Below are positions 1 through 12,100 of a DNA stretch of 64,000 nucleotides, piece by piece. Each line of letters starts with the position of its first letter. Within the stretch, counting starts at the first letter, position 1. The position numbers and the translations under genes were made by a program. The notes below the pieces were generated by a model. The model did not search any database and was not told the origin of the DNA. It worked only from the letters and a program-made list of their open reading frames with translations. The DNA is taken from the NCBI GenBank assembly GCA_964428355.1, contig CAYRYU010000020.1, positions 14,330-78,329 on the forward strand, in the 5' to 3' direction. Source of the stretch: CAYRYU01 sp964428355 (GTDB taxonomy: Bacteria; Muiribacteriota; Ozemobacteria; Ozemobacterales; Ozemobacteraceae).

Positions 1-1
1 T

Positions 2-1501
2 GCCATCGACCAGCACCTGACGGCGGACAACCCCATTTCCGTGATTCTGAAGGAAGGCTATGCCTGGGCGCAGTTCTCGATCGCGAATGCCCTGAGCCAG
101 GTGGGGGACGAACGCGCGTTCAGCCTTCTTATCAAGATCGCCCGGGAGACGATCACCGACAAGGATCTCAAGAAGCTTGCCGGAATTCCCGACAAGCGGA
201 TTCTCGAGTGCAGCACGCAGATTCTTCATTTGATCAGGTTGAATGTGGCTACCCTGTTCGCCAAGGTCGGAAATGACAAGGCCATACCGATCATCATGAC
301 CTACTTCAACGAGGCCGATTCCCTCCAGCGCCAATGGTGCGTGGAAGCCCTCGGCGGAATCCAGACCGAAGGCGCCCTGGATGCCCTGATCGATATCCTG
401 AAGCGCCCGGAGCTTCAGATGCCGGTCGATCTCCTTTCCAAGCAGCTCATCGCGAGTCGCAGCAGGAAGCTGGTCGACAAGCTCATCCTTTCCGCATCCC
501 ATCCGGCGGAACCCGTAAGAACCGCGATTGCGGCTGTCCTCGGGGAAACCCGCGATCCCCGCGCGATCCGCTCCCTGTCGAACCTGGTCAAGGATCCCGC
601 GGACAAGGTTCGCACCGCCGCCATCGAGGCGATCGGAAAGATCGGCACTACCGCCGCCGTTCAGCCCGCTATCGAAGCGCTGCGCGACTCCGTCGAACTT
701 GTGAGGGGGAAGGCCGCGCAGGTTCTCGGCGAGCTGCGCGATACGGCCGCGGTCGAGTTTTTGGAGAAAACCACCCACGACTCTTCGGAGACGGTCCGGA
801 AGCTCTCGGTAAAATCGCTTGCACAGATGGCCGACGCCCGGGTTCCGGAGATCCTCATCAGATCCCTCAGCGACAAGGCCCCTCTTGTCAGGGCGACCGC
901 GGTGGAGGTTCTCGGGAGCCGCAAGGACCGCATCGCGCTCCCCAACCTGATCAAGTCCCTTCAGGATCCCGACGAAACGGTCAGGGAGAAGGCAGCCGGA
1001 GCTCTCGCGAACATCGGCGACACCCAGGCGATCCTGCCGCTCCTTTCACGCCTCGACGATCCGTCGCCCCTGGTTCCCCTGGCTTGCAGCGAGGCCATCG
1101 TGCATTTCCAGACCCGTTCCTACCTCGTTCTGGTCGAAGCCCTGAAGCATGCGGAGGAGCGGATCCGGCGCCATGCCTGTGACCTCCTGATCCGGATCGG
1201 TGAGGAGACCCTCGTTGAGAAACTGCTGAGGCTTGTCAACGATCGCAGCAACTACCTCCGTGAGAATATTGCCCGGATCCTCGGAAAGATCGGTTCCGGA
1301 ACCGTGGTTGACTCGCTGATCCATCTCCTCGGCGACCGGACCGGCTCCGTCAGGAAATCCGCGGCGGAAGCCCTCGGAAACATGAAGGATATCAGGGCGA
1401 TCGTGGCCCTGAAAAAAGCGGAGCGGGACCAGACCCGCGAAGTCCGCCAATCCGCTTCCTGGGCGCTCGCCGAGATCATGAAGGCCCACAAGCTCGGCTG
1501 A
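2..1501 (+). CDS. HEAT-repeat protein, 5'-truncated by window edge
   Basis: The frame is open to the left edge, so the true start lies outside; the GTG at 41 is only the first possible internal start. The visible ~499 residues are almost entirely HEAT/PBS-lyase-type repeats of about 31 residues, with recurring patterns such as DPDETVREKAAGALANIGD and DRTGSVRKSAAEALGNMKD. These repeats form an alpha-solenoid used for protein-protein contacts. I see no enzymatic domain and no membrane segment in the visible part. Two further HEAT proteins lie at 59305-60294 and 60841-62343, so the family is expanded in this genome. The partner is unknown. A perfect hairpin follows the stop codon. Confidence 0.9.
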   Translation, partial: AIDQHLTADNPISVILKEGYAWAQFSIANALSQVGDERAFSLLIKIARETITDKDLKKLAGIPDKRILECSTQILHLIRLNVATLFAKVGNDKAIPIIMTYFNEADSLQRQWCVEALGGIQTEGALDALIDILKRPELQMPVDLLSKQLIASRSRKLVDKLILSASHPAEPVRTAIAAVLGETRDPRAIRSLSNLVKDPADKVRTAAIEAIGKIGTTAAVQPAIEALRDSVELVRGKAAQVLGELRDTAAVEFLEKTTHDSSETVRKLSVKSLAQMADARVPEILIRSLSDKAPLVRATAVEVLGSRKDRIALPNLIKSLQDPDETVREKAAGALANIGDTQAILPLLSRLDDPSPLVPLACSEAIVHFQTRSYLVLVEALKHAEERIRRHACDLLIRIGEETLVEKLLRLVNDRSNYLRENIARILGKIGSGTVVDSLIHLLGDRTGSVRKSAAEALGNMKDIRAIVALKKAERDQTREVRQSASWALAEIMKAHKLG

Positions 1502-1533
1502 GACCGCACAATTCCCCGGCCCCAAGAACATTG

Positions 1534-1557
1534 CAGGCCCCGCCAAGGCGGGGCCTG
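1534..1557. terminator. Perfect hairpin between convergent genes
   Basis: An 11-bp perfect inverted repeat (CAGGCCCCGCC / GGCGGGGCCTG) with a 2-base centre lies 33 bp after the HEAT gene and faces the leftward thioredoxin gene. It could terminate both transcripts, but the T-tract on either side is weak (TTGGCTTCTT on the plus side). I infer a bidirectional terminator. Confidence 0.6.
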
Positions 1558-1668
1558 TTGGCTTCTTGCCCCGTGGAGAAGCGCGAAACGCGCGAGAACA
1601 CCGTCTTCCCCCCAGGGAGTCCCGGCGAAGTCGCCGGGTCGGTGGCTTTTCCCTCGTGGGGCTGTCGG

Positions 1669-2091
1669 TCAGCCTTTGGCCGGGATCTTTGAAAGGAGCT
1701 GTTCGAGTTCCTTGATATACCTGGTGAAAGGCTTGTAGCCGGCGATCCGACCGATCTCTTTCCCTTCGGGGTCGAGAAGAAGAATCGTGGGGAAACCATC
1801 AACCTTGTACTGGTCGACGAACTTCGCTTCACGGTCGGCGTCGACCGACAGGAGCAGGACCTTGCCTTCGGTCAGGCCGGAGAACTCCTTTGATTCGAAG
1901 ACCTCGTCCTCCAGCTTCCGGCAGTTCTGACACCAGGTCGCTTTGAAATCCACCAGAAGATACATCCCGCCTTCTTTCGCCTGTTTGAGCGCATCCCCGG
2001 GCTTTTCGAGCCAGTTGGCGGAAGCGCCCAGAAGGGCCGGAAAAAAAACCAGTGCGGCGACAAGAATGATGGCTCGGGGTGCGGACAGCAT
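1669..2091 (-). CDS. Periplasmic thioredoxin-like protein
   Basis: A 140-residue protein with an N-terminal signal peptide (cleavage near residue 25, ALLGASA/NW) and one thioredoxin fold. The active site is WCQNC, with Cys54 and Cys57, and the cis-proline loop is at GFP (Pro101). The order KATWCxxCRKLEDEVFES is typical of the thioredoxin_7 / DsbD C-terminal-like group, which passes electrons to periplasmic disulfides. It lies 32 bp downstream of the DUF2877 gene on the same strand and is probably co-transcribed. The substrate is not evident. It could act as a reductase or in cytochrome c maturation, but no cytochrome gene is nearby. Confidence 0.85.
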   Translation of the reverse strand: MLSAPRAIILVAALVFFPALLGASANWLEKPGDALKQAKEGGMYLLVDFKATWCQNCRKLEDEVFESKEFSGLTEGKVLLLSVDADREAKFVDQYKVDGFPTILLLDPEGKEIGRIAGYKPFTRYIKELEQLLSKIPAKG

Positions 2092-2123
2092 GATCGACTC
2101 CTTTTGAAATTATCCCGGGAAGA

Positions 2124-2960
2124 TCATTGGAAAACCCAATCCTGGATCAAACCGACGGAAGTGCGGACTCCTGCGAGAAACCCTATCCCCTGATCACCTT
2201 CTTCGGAAAGGATCTTCTCGATGGCGAACTGGACCGCTCCTTCGAAATCCCTCTGCATCGATTCGAAGAACCCCTCCTCGGCGAGGGTTGTCCGGCCCTC
2301 CATAGCGAAACGGATCGAGGCCGCGGAAAAAACCGAGGTCCTGTGGAGGAACCTCTTGACCTCCATGCTGAGTCTGCCCAACCATTTGACCTCAAACCTC
2401 TTCCCGAGGGAAAAAGCTCTGGCGGTCAAAAGCATCCCACATATGCAGGCATCACCGACCGGGTGCGATCCCGGACCGAATCCGACAAGCCGGACCACCG
2501 GGGCCTCGATGGCTTCGAACTGATGCTGACAGAGGGCGGCGGCAAGGTCCTGAAGGAGCCGCCCGACCTCGGGATCCAGGGTTCTCAGTAGTCTCGAGAG
2601 CGCTGATTTCATGTGGCCGGGGAAATCCTGGAGCGGGCAAAGCCTGTCGGAAGCTAACCTTGGGACATCCCCCAAAGGGATGTCCTCCTTCCATGGAGTT
2701 TTCAGGATTCCGCCTTCGAGTCCCCAGTCGTCGATCTGAAGGGGAACGGCGATGTGGGGTATTGTCTCCACCAGGATCCGGTTGGGACCACGCTGGACAT
2801 CAGACCTGCAGATGAAGACGACTCTCCCCGCGGGGGATACCAGCGTCAACATCCGGTCATCCCTCCGGCGAAGGATGAGATGGACGAGGCTGGAGGCATC
2901 GTCGAACAGCCTCGGATCAAGCGAGGCGACCTTCCCGAGAAGTCGGGGCGGCTCATTCAT
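2124..2960 (-). CDS. DUF2877 (AllH-like) family protein
   Basis: I chose the ATG at 2960 (MNEPPRLLGK), giving 278 residues. A longer open frame runs to 3191 but has no family-like sequence and enters the region upstream of the divergent giant gene. Residues ~160-178 (VGFGPGSHPVGDACICGML) match the glycine-rich signature of DUF2877 proteins (GLGPGLTPSGDD type). This is the family of AllH, linked to oxamate/allantoin carbamoyl transfer. The usual partners AllF and AllG are absent nearby, so the AllH role should not be transferred. No signal peptide is visible, so it is probably cytoplasmic. A -10-like TAGAAT lies only 7 bases before the start codon, suggesting a leaderless mRNA. Confidence 0.7.
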   Translation of the reverse strand: MNEPPRLLGKVASLDPRLFDDASSLVHLILRRRDDRMLTLVSPAGRVVFICRSDVQRGPNRILVETIPHIAVPLQIDDWGLEGGILKTPWKEDIPLGDVPRLASDRLCPLQDFPGHMKSALSRLLRTLDPEVGRLLQDLAAALCQHQFEAIEAPVVRLVGFGPGSHPVGDACICGMLLTARAFSLGKRFEVKWLGRLSMEVKRFLHRTSVFSAASIRFAMEGRTTLAEEGFFESMQRDFEGAVQFAIEKILSEEGDQGIGFLAGVRTSVGLIQDWVFQ

Positions 2961-2967
2961 ATCGGAA

Positions 2968-2976
2968 ATTCTATCA
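2968..2976 (-). promoter_or_regulatory. Extended -10 promoter for the DUF2877 gene
   Basis: The minus strand reads TGA-TAGAAT, an extended -10 element (TGN before a 5/6 hexamer). It ends 7 bases before the ATG at 2960, which places the transcription start at or next to the start codon. The -35 position (TACTCT) is poor. Confidence 0.45.
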
Positions 2977-3149
2977 CACTCACCATGGCAAGAGTAGGGG
3001 AGTGTCATACCCCAAAACTCGTGATTTTCGGGAAAATCCGTATCCCGAGGTACAGGGAGTTCAAGGAATTTTTCCTCATCGCGTGCGGAAAAAAAACCGA
3101 TATGAGAAACGATTACTTGTCTCAGCTTTTTGCACGGGAGAAAACATGC

Positions 3150-6100
3150 ATGGATTCGTATAGAAAGTTTTTCCAGGGGATCTTCGAGCAATCTGCAAGG
3201 AACGGAGGGATCTCGCGCTCACGTTTTCTTCTCGTTCTGGCGTTCGTACTGCTGATTTCGGCAAGTTCCGGAACGGTTCAGGCCTTCCCCGACATTACCA
3301 TGCCAACATTGAGCTATACCGAGACGGGGGGGAACACGGCGGCCAATATTGGCGAGGTGATCCGCATCAACTGCCTGGCCACCGACACCGCCTCCACCTT
3401 CAACCCCCCCCAGCCTTGGGTGGACCTGACTCCGGTAGGGGGGCCCGCTGTCCAGTATTTGACGAAGGGAGCGGGTGACGACTACAGCTGCAACTATACC
3501 CTGACCGAAGGGGGGACGCTGAATCCAGGCCCGACGACGTTGTTGATCTACGCCCGCAACAACCTCGCCGAAACCGATATCGCATTGACCAACTCCATCA
3601 CTTTCGATGTCGTCAGGCCACAGGTCAGTGCCGCCGGGGTCGAAATCCTGGTCAACGGGGCGGTTGCCGGGACACCCCTGATCCGCGTCGGAACAGCCAA
3701 CTGGGGTTTCCGCGTCACTGACTCACGCCCGCAATCATCGGGAGCGGCAACTACCTGCCAGGTTACGGCCTGCACTGGGACCCCCGCCCCGATCGCTATT
3801 CCCCAGGCGATTGCCCACTCCGGGGGCGGCGTCTATGTCAGCAACTACACTCCACCGGCCAACTGTGACAGTGTATACACCTTTACCCTGCGCTTGACCG
3901 ACCCCTACAACCAGGCGGCTCCAGACGTCATTTCCACCAATGTCACCATCGACACCATCGCTCCGAACTTCACCACCGCCACCGTACAGAACCTTTCCGG
4001 AAATGCGATCGCCCGGCCCGGTGACGCACTCCGGATAACCGCCTGCCTTGCAACTGCCGACGGAAACACCGTCGTGGCATCCCAGACGGCGGTGACCACC
4101 GCAAGTCCGAATTTTCCGATCACTATGACCTCCGGCGACGGGGTGAACTTCACCGCCGATGTGATCCTCGGGCAGGAAGCGATGAAATACACGACCGCTC
4201 CCGGAATGCCCATCGATCTGATTGCCACCGACAATGCGGGTAACACCACCACCCGGCGGGTCTATGTCCTCGTCGATCTCGACCCTCCCGGTTTCGTCGC
4301 CCCCACCCTCGACATCTACGATGCCGCCGGAAACCTCACCGGCCTCACTGTCGCCAAGATTTCCGACCGCCTCCTGATCACGGCGACGATCACCATGGGA
4401 ATCCCCTCTACCGACGTAAACGTGAGCGCCGATCTCCGGCCTATCGGAGGGCCGGCCTCCTGCGTCATGTCACTGGCAGCGGTCGCCGGGAACCAGTACA
4501 CATACCAGGGAGCCTATGTCATACCCGTGGGAACGACCGAGAACATCCCCCCGACCTTCGTGTTCACTGTCACGGCATGCGATGCCGCGGGGAACGTGGT
4601 CTGGCAGTTTACCACCCCTCCGATCCTGGTGGACAACTCTCCTCCGGTGATCACCAATGCCCTGGCAGCGAATTTCGCGGGTGGGACCACTATCAAGCTG
4701 GGCGACTATCTGAGGGTGAGCTGCTCCATCGCGAGCCTGGACGGCGGACCGCTACCATGGGTGGACATGCGCCGGATCGGCGGGCAGGCCAGCCAGACAC
4801 TCACCGACCTGGGCGGCGGGAACTACCAGATAGTGGTCCTGGTGGGAACCGCCACCCCGAACTGGATCAACGGATATGACGCGGTGACAAGCTTCTCCGT
4901 CCGGACGAACGATGACGTCGGAAACCCCGGACTTGCCTGTACGAACAACGTTACCATCGACAACCAACCCCCCCTGTTCGTCAACGCCACGTGGACGGTG
5001 ACCCCATCCCTGGGCGCAAGCCACACATGGATCCATATGGGGGATGTAGTCAGTTTCACCGTCCTTCTGGACAACACGATCAACGATACCGTGAGCGTCG
5101 TGGTCAACCTCGCGAGCGTCTCCGTCCGAACGACGAACCTGACCCTGACGCAGGTTTCACCCGGGGCGGCCACCTTCACGGGAAGTTTCGTGATTCCCGA
5201 GGGGCCGAACAACAACGACGTGAACATTCCCATCACGATTGTGGACAACGCGGGGAACCCCGCCTGGTGGTCCGATCTCAGTGGGATCGCCCAGGCCTCC
5301 ACGACCCTGAGCCCGTTCGACCAGTGTCCGCCGGTCCGGACCGGCTCATTCACGGTTGCCCTCCAGAAGAAGAATCCCGCTATCGATCCGGCGTTCGGCC
5401 GCGATGCCTACGCAAACCTGAACCGGACCCTCACTTTTGCGTGGCCGGTGTCCGACCCTGATGGTGGAAACTGCACGGTTGACCTGAACCTTGTCGGTGA
5501 CGGCCAGTTCGCGCCTCTGACCTGGACCTTCAACCCCACTCCGAGTTCCTATACGCTGGTCTGGCCGGCCACCTATACCGGCACCACAACGCTGACAAAC
5601 TCCTCCTATCAGTTCATCGCGACATTGACGGACAAGGCCGGAAACTGGTTCTGCGAAAAGACTTCGACTACCCACTGGACCGACACGATTCCTCCCGCAT
5701 TCGTTCTTGCGACCTGGACATGCCCAACCGCGCCCAGCAATCATCCCTACGTCAGGATCAACGATGTCGTCACCTTGCGGGTCGAACTCAACCTCCCCCA
5801 GGCCAACGAAGTTATGAACGTGATCGCTGACCTCTCGAGTCTCAACGTGAGCCCCGCGAACAAGGCCCTGACGCTTGTCGCCACGACGCCGCTCGATCCG
5901 GTCAACACCACCGCCGTCTTCCTGGGAAGCTTCACGGTTCCGGTGGGATCTTGCAACGATGGTGCCACGATCCCGGTGAGCATAATGGATGATGCGGGCA
6001 ATCCCGCTTACAACCTGGCTTTCACCGCGACAGTAACCGCTTCGATCACCATCGGCCTTTTCGACCAGTATCCTCTCTATCCCTCCGGCCGCCTAGTGGT

Positions 6101-9100
6101 GACGCCGACCAAGATCGATCCCACGGTCGACCCGAACATTTCGGTTCAGCACGTGAACGTCAACCGGACCCTGCTTTTCGGTTGGCCGATCGCGGACCCG
6201 GACAACGGAACCTGCACCATCGACCTTTCCCTCGTCGGGTTCGGTTCTAACGATCAGATGACTTGGGCAAATACACCCCTTCCGGCATCCTATTGCACGT
6301 TCCTGACCGCATCCTACACCGGTCAGACCGCGACCGCACCGAATTATTCGTTCATCGCGACGATGACGGACAAGGCGGGGAACGCCATTTGCACGACCAC
6401 AGCGACGATACACAACGTGGACTGCATTCCTCCCGAACTGCTTTATCCGAACGTTTTCGTTCGGGACAACCTCGTCGCCACATCCGCCACCCTGGGGGAC
6501 TGGCTCCGCTTCACGGTCTACGCGACACCACCGAGGAACGAGCAGAACTGGCAACCCAGGTTGCAGCAGAGCGTCCTGGGGAGGATCGGAGCTTCCCAAT
6601 CATGGGCAATGAATCCCATCACCTGGACCGCCACCGACGCCACCCATTTCTTCGACTTCCAGATACGTCAGGCCTACCCGGGCTATACGGGATACCTGAA
6701 CGCTTCGGGGGCTTTCCCGATCAGGATCCAGGATGGTCTCGAGAACTGGGCTTCGGCGACCGCGGAAACCGACGATGCCGATCACACGATCGTCATCACC
6801 AACCAGCCTCCTCCGGGGACCCTTACACCCATCCTTGTGGCGACGAATGCGACTGCGACATCGCCGCTATTCTGCGGTCAGCAGATCCGGTGGCAGTTGG
6901 TCATGGATCCCGCCGTGATCGCAGCGGGCGTGCTGGACACCACCAGCGTCCGGATCGACCTTTCGATGTTGGGAAGCTCCTCCTCCGTCATCATGACCTA
7001 TGACGGGGCCAACTCGTTCCTTGCTACCTGGACGAACACCGCGACTTCCACGGAAGTCGACAACTACTTCGTAACCGCCACGGTTCGGGATGTGAACACC
7101 ACGACCTGGAGCTACTATTGGGGTCCCGCCGAGATCGACTGCCACCCTCCCGAGTTCATCACGCACTCCATCTACATCGCCCAGGACAACGGCGACAACT
7201 TCTACACCTGGGTCGGGAACACAGGCGACGTCATCAACGTTGTGGCGAGTCTGACCCTGCCTTTCGATTTCACTTTGACCGCGGGTCTTGCGACGGGTGC
7301 CACGATCTTCACCACGCAGACGATGGCCCAGGTCGGCTCGATCTGGGTTGCGACCTTCACGGTCACCGATCCCAGCGGAGTCTGGGGTTCCATGAACTGG
7401 GCAACGGTATCGTACTACCTCACCGCGATCGACCACCGGACCAACACCGCGACCGCCGCTGCCTCGGCAACTTTCATGGTCGACAACGTCCCTCCCGTCA
7501 TCGATCTTACCAACAGCTCATGGAGCATTTCTCCCGACATCCTCGAGCCCGGTTACATCAACGTCGGTTCGGGGGCATGGGTAGACGTGCTCGTGGCGAC
7601 GATGTCATTCACCGGCGGCGAACGGGTTGCCAGCGCCTGGATCAACATCAACGACTATCCCGGTGCCCCCGGAACCTCGGCCCTAACCATCAGCGGCTGC
7701 TCCGCGGGCTCCGGTGCGGTCCGGCTCGCGAGCTTCTCGAGCCAGGACGTCCTGAACCCGGCACCAACCTTCTCCATCACCATGATCGACTACGGCGGAA
7801 ACCGGGTTGCAACGAGCCCCAGTCCCAATTTCAACGTCGATACCCTGCGGCCGACCATCGCCAGTGCAGCTTTCGATGGGCAAACGCTGACAGTCCAGTT
7901 CCAGACGACGGAACAGGTGGACTGGGGGGAACTCTCCCGTTGGACGATCCATGGTCGGACAACGGACAACCTGGCCACCTCGACGACCTTGGATGCCGCC
8001 GGCGGGGATGTTCTGAACATACCGTTCCCCCGCGACAACTTTTTCACCGTGAGCGTGAGCCAGGCAAACCAGATCATGATGGCCAACTGGGGGCAGCAGC
8101 CCCTTACCCTCTGGGTAGCTAACGACACCGCAACCCCGGGCGTCCGGGACATTGGCGGGAACTGGGGGTACACCACCGCCAACGTTCCCATAACCCTCAC
8201 GGACACCGTCTGGCGGGAAAACCCCGTGATAGCTTCGTTCGAGGTTTTCAATACGTGGCCCACCGAGGTCCAGGTCCGATTCACCTTCTCAAAGGCCATG
8301 GCGACGACCACCCTGAACCTCACCCAGGGTGTCCTGTTCGCTGAAGCGACGTTTGACACGACCGGGCTTCACTATCCGACCCGTTACGTTCTGAGGCCCG
8401 AAGACAACAACATCACCTGGTCGGCAGACGCCAAGGTGCTGATGGTGAGACTCAGCGAAGAAGGCCGTGAATGGGTGGCCAGGAAGATTGCGAGCGGGAC
8501 CACGACTCTCAAGTTCGCCACCCGGTCCACGGATCCCGCTTACGCATTCATCAAGGACCAGTATCAGAAAGTCATGCTCGGAATCTCCACCCTGACGGCT
8601 CCCCCCATCGAGGCATCCGTCACGAGGGTGCCGGTCTACGCTTTCGAGATCGACGACGGCCGGGTCAACCCTGAGCCCTTCATCGATTTTCGCCAGAAAC
8701 TGATCCGCCTGAACTTCCTCTCCCGGGCCCAGGCATTCCTTTCGGAGGAGGTGGTCCTGAGCCAGAACGATTTCCAGGTGGGAACCCCCACAATCATTGC
8801 TACCGCTCCCGCCAACCCGATCACGAGCTTCCGGGACAAGTTCGAACTGCACAACTTTTACGGAACCCCCGGGATGGCCACCTTCGCGGTCCTCTCCCTG
8901 GACCCCCTCGATACCACCAAGAATCCGCTTGCAGCAAGCGTTTCGGCGGATCTGACAATGTCCGATGCAGACCTTGCGGCGGTGCTCCAGATGATCCGGA
9001 CATCCACATCCACCCCAGTCTGGAGCCTGAAGGTCAACGAAAGTGCCTTCCCGAGCTGGTGGGGGCAGTGGAACATGGCCTACGTCCCGATCGGCCCGTC

Positions 9101-12100
9101 AAACGTCTCCGTAGCATCCATCGGGACGACCCAGATCGCGAGCCTGATCGCCGTTTCCATCAACGACTTCCCCCCTACCAGGAATGCATCGATCGGTGAT
9201 CTTGCTCTCGAGTTCGAGATACAGCCCGATTTCATCGGGAACGTCGCGATTCCCATCGCTTCCACGACTCCCAGGGCAACGATCATGGATGACGCCTCCA
9301 ACACATGGCTCGCGACCTGCACCTTCCAGGGTTGGAGCACCCGGCAGGTTGACGGCAGGGACCGCTACATCGCCCGTTTCACAAATGCAAACATGTTCCC
9401 CGCCAACCTCGATTCGCGCCTGGCGAGGGCAGAAATCAGGGATGTGAGGGACATTTTCGGGACCACCATGTCGTACGGGGCGGCAACCACGGTTTTCGAC
9501 ATCAACGGGAAAACGACGACCGGGACCGGCTTCTCCGCAACCGCGACCAACTTCATCGTAGACACGCTTCCCCCGTCTCTTTCCGTGATCGTTCCCATGG
9601 ACGTGATCCCGCTTCTTGCCGCGGGAGCCGGCGTCTTCGACGTGACCTTCAGCGAGAACATGGATTCAACGGTATTTCCATCCCTCATCCTCGCCACCTC
9701 GACGGGGCTCGGAGCGCAGTTCACATTCACCCTGACCAATCCCGCCTGGATTTCCTCCACCACGGCAAGGTTCAACAACGACCAGGCGATCGATACCAAC
9801 ACCCCCAACGGAACATGGACCTACACGCTCTCCGGTGGGCAGGACGTTGCCGGGAACCCCTTCCCGGGCGATTCCAGGCTCGTCCAGATTCGGTCCCATG
9901 CCCCGGCCATCCAGCCTGCGACAGGGACCGTCATACTCACGATCCAGGGAACGGTTTCCAATTCCGCCGTCCTGCAGAACATGCCGTTCAGTTCCGATGT
10001 CTGGCCCAACGCGGCCACCCTCACCGTCGAATACTATTCCGATCCGGAGAACCCACCGCATTCCTTGAGGGTTTTCGATTCCGGGAACAACATCGTCGCC
10101 AGCGGACCATTGACGATCGTCAGCCGGCAGGCCACCTTCTCCCTTCCCATCAACCTCATCACCGCCGGAACGGGGAGAACCCCCTTCACGGTGAAGGTCA
10201 TCGATTCTCAAGCCAACGAGACCGGAGTCCTGAATACCCTGTATTATGACCGGCAGAGTGCGGTTCTGGACCGACTTGCCCTGGGCAACATCGGGACACT
10301 GACAGGCGGGGTCTATTATTACGCCCCCTCCCTATATGGAGACGCGAACTGCTCAGTCCACGTAACGACGGGTGCCGATGCCGACCTGCGGGTTACCGTC
10401 TGGTCCTCCACCGGTGATGCCGGGGCCGGGGTCGGCGCGACCAACACCGTAATCCTCAGCAACACCAGCGTTGGGACCTATTCGAATACCTTCGGAAGTC
10501 TGTTCACCGAGGGAAGCTACATCATCCGGGTCGTCGACGCGGCCGGAAACCTAAACGGAGGGGTTGCATCGATAACGCTCGTTGCCGACCGGACTCCTCC
10601 TGCGGTCGTTTCGATCGAACCCAGCAACTACGTCGGAAACTCCCCCGCGGGAGCCGTCCCCTTCATCGTCACCTACAATGAGCCTCTCGATCCCGGAACG
10701 ATACCGGTTCTCGTCCTCGGAACCGATACCGCAACGATCACGATGGATTTTGCGGGCTGGTCCACCCCCGGGAACGCGACGACGGCAAACTTCCTGAACC
10801 ACGATGCGATTACCTCGATCCTCCCGTCGGGATCCTACACGTATCGGCTCACCGGAGGCCGGGATTGGGCGTTGAACAACGTCCCGTCCAGCGTCGGGGT
10901 TTTCTCCGTCAACGTACAGTCGAAAGGCCCCCAGCCGAACAACTTCGATTACTACACCAGGCAGCCGGTCCTTTTCGGGACTTCCGATCTCGCGAACAGG
11001 TCCTTCAGCGGGACGGTCAATCCCGGAATCGCCACGATCGCCATCGGATACGGGGCGGGCCCCTTCAATCTCAACCACCAGCTGCTGGTCTATGACCAGG
11101 GAAATACCCTGGTTGCCACGTTTGCCGTTCCCCCCTCCGATCCCGCGACCGTCACCTTCGATCCCGCGACGATTGGGGCGGCCCTGGTCGATCCGACCGG
11201 TCCGGTCCAGTTCCATTTCCGCCTCAGGGACGGTCTGGGAAACATCTCGGAGCAGGTTGTCGGTTCGATGACCTACGATTCCCTGGCCCCTACCATCACG
11301 GCATTCACCTTCAACGATCACGGGCACGGAATCGCCTCCCTCGGATTCCGGTACTATTCGCCCGCTTTCGGAAATGCCGACATCTCCCTGATGACGACCG
11401 CCCAGGATGATCTGATCCTGGTTGTCGGGTCGGGAACCGCCACCCTGACCTATGGCCTCGCGAAAGCCATCGCCGGGGGCATCGCCACCCACTCGGTATC
11501 CGCTGGAAGCAGCCTCCCGGATGGAATCTTCGTGTTGACCTCGGCCGACCTGGCGGGCAACATGGCCAACGGAACCGCCGCCTCTCTGACCATCATGGTC
11601 GACTCGGTGAATCCCTCTGTTGCAACCATCACCCCCGGGCCCGGGGAGATCGGGGCTATGTATCCGGGCGACGGGCAGTTCGACATCACGTTCTCCGAAC
11701 TGATGAATGCCGGGGCGACCCCGGCCGCGTCGATCGACCACGCCTCTTCACCCTTCCAGGTCACCCTGCAGGCCCAGCAGTGGATTTCCTCGACAACCCT
11801 GAGATTCACGAACACGGGAATGATCTCCGCCACGTGTCCCCAGGGCCTCTACTACTACCATGTCTCCGGTGGGACCGATTACGCTGGGAACCCGCTTACC
11901 TCCCCCGGAAACACCGACTACCCGATCACCATCCGTTCCCAGGGACCCCAGTTCGTCGCATCGATTTCGACCCAACAGAATTTGATCGCGACAACCCCAT
12001 TCTACAACTATCCCCTCAGCACGATCGTCCCGCCCGGGGTTGGAACGATGACGGTCAAGTATTTTCCGGGACCCTATTCGATCCCGCACATCGTCCGGAT

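Noticed and set aside
3102..3149. Earlier ATG for giant gene 1
   Set aside because: Weak ribosome-binding context; the ATG at 3150 has GGGAG at good spacing and a proper signal peptide. Not fully excluded.
10551..11741. Long open frame on the minus strand inside giant gene 1 (also 24710-26377 in giant gene 2)
   Set aside because: Antisense shadow of GC-rich codons in the giant genes; Arg/Gly/Asp-rich sequence, no motif, no ribosome-binding site.
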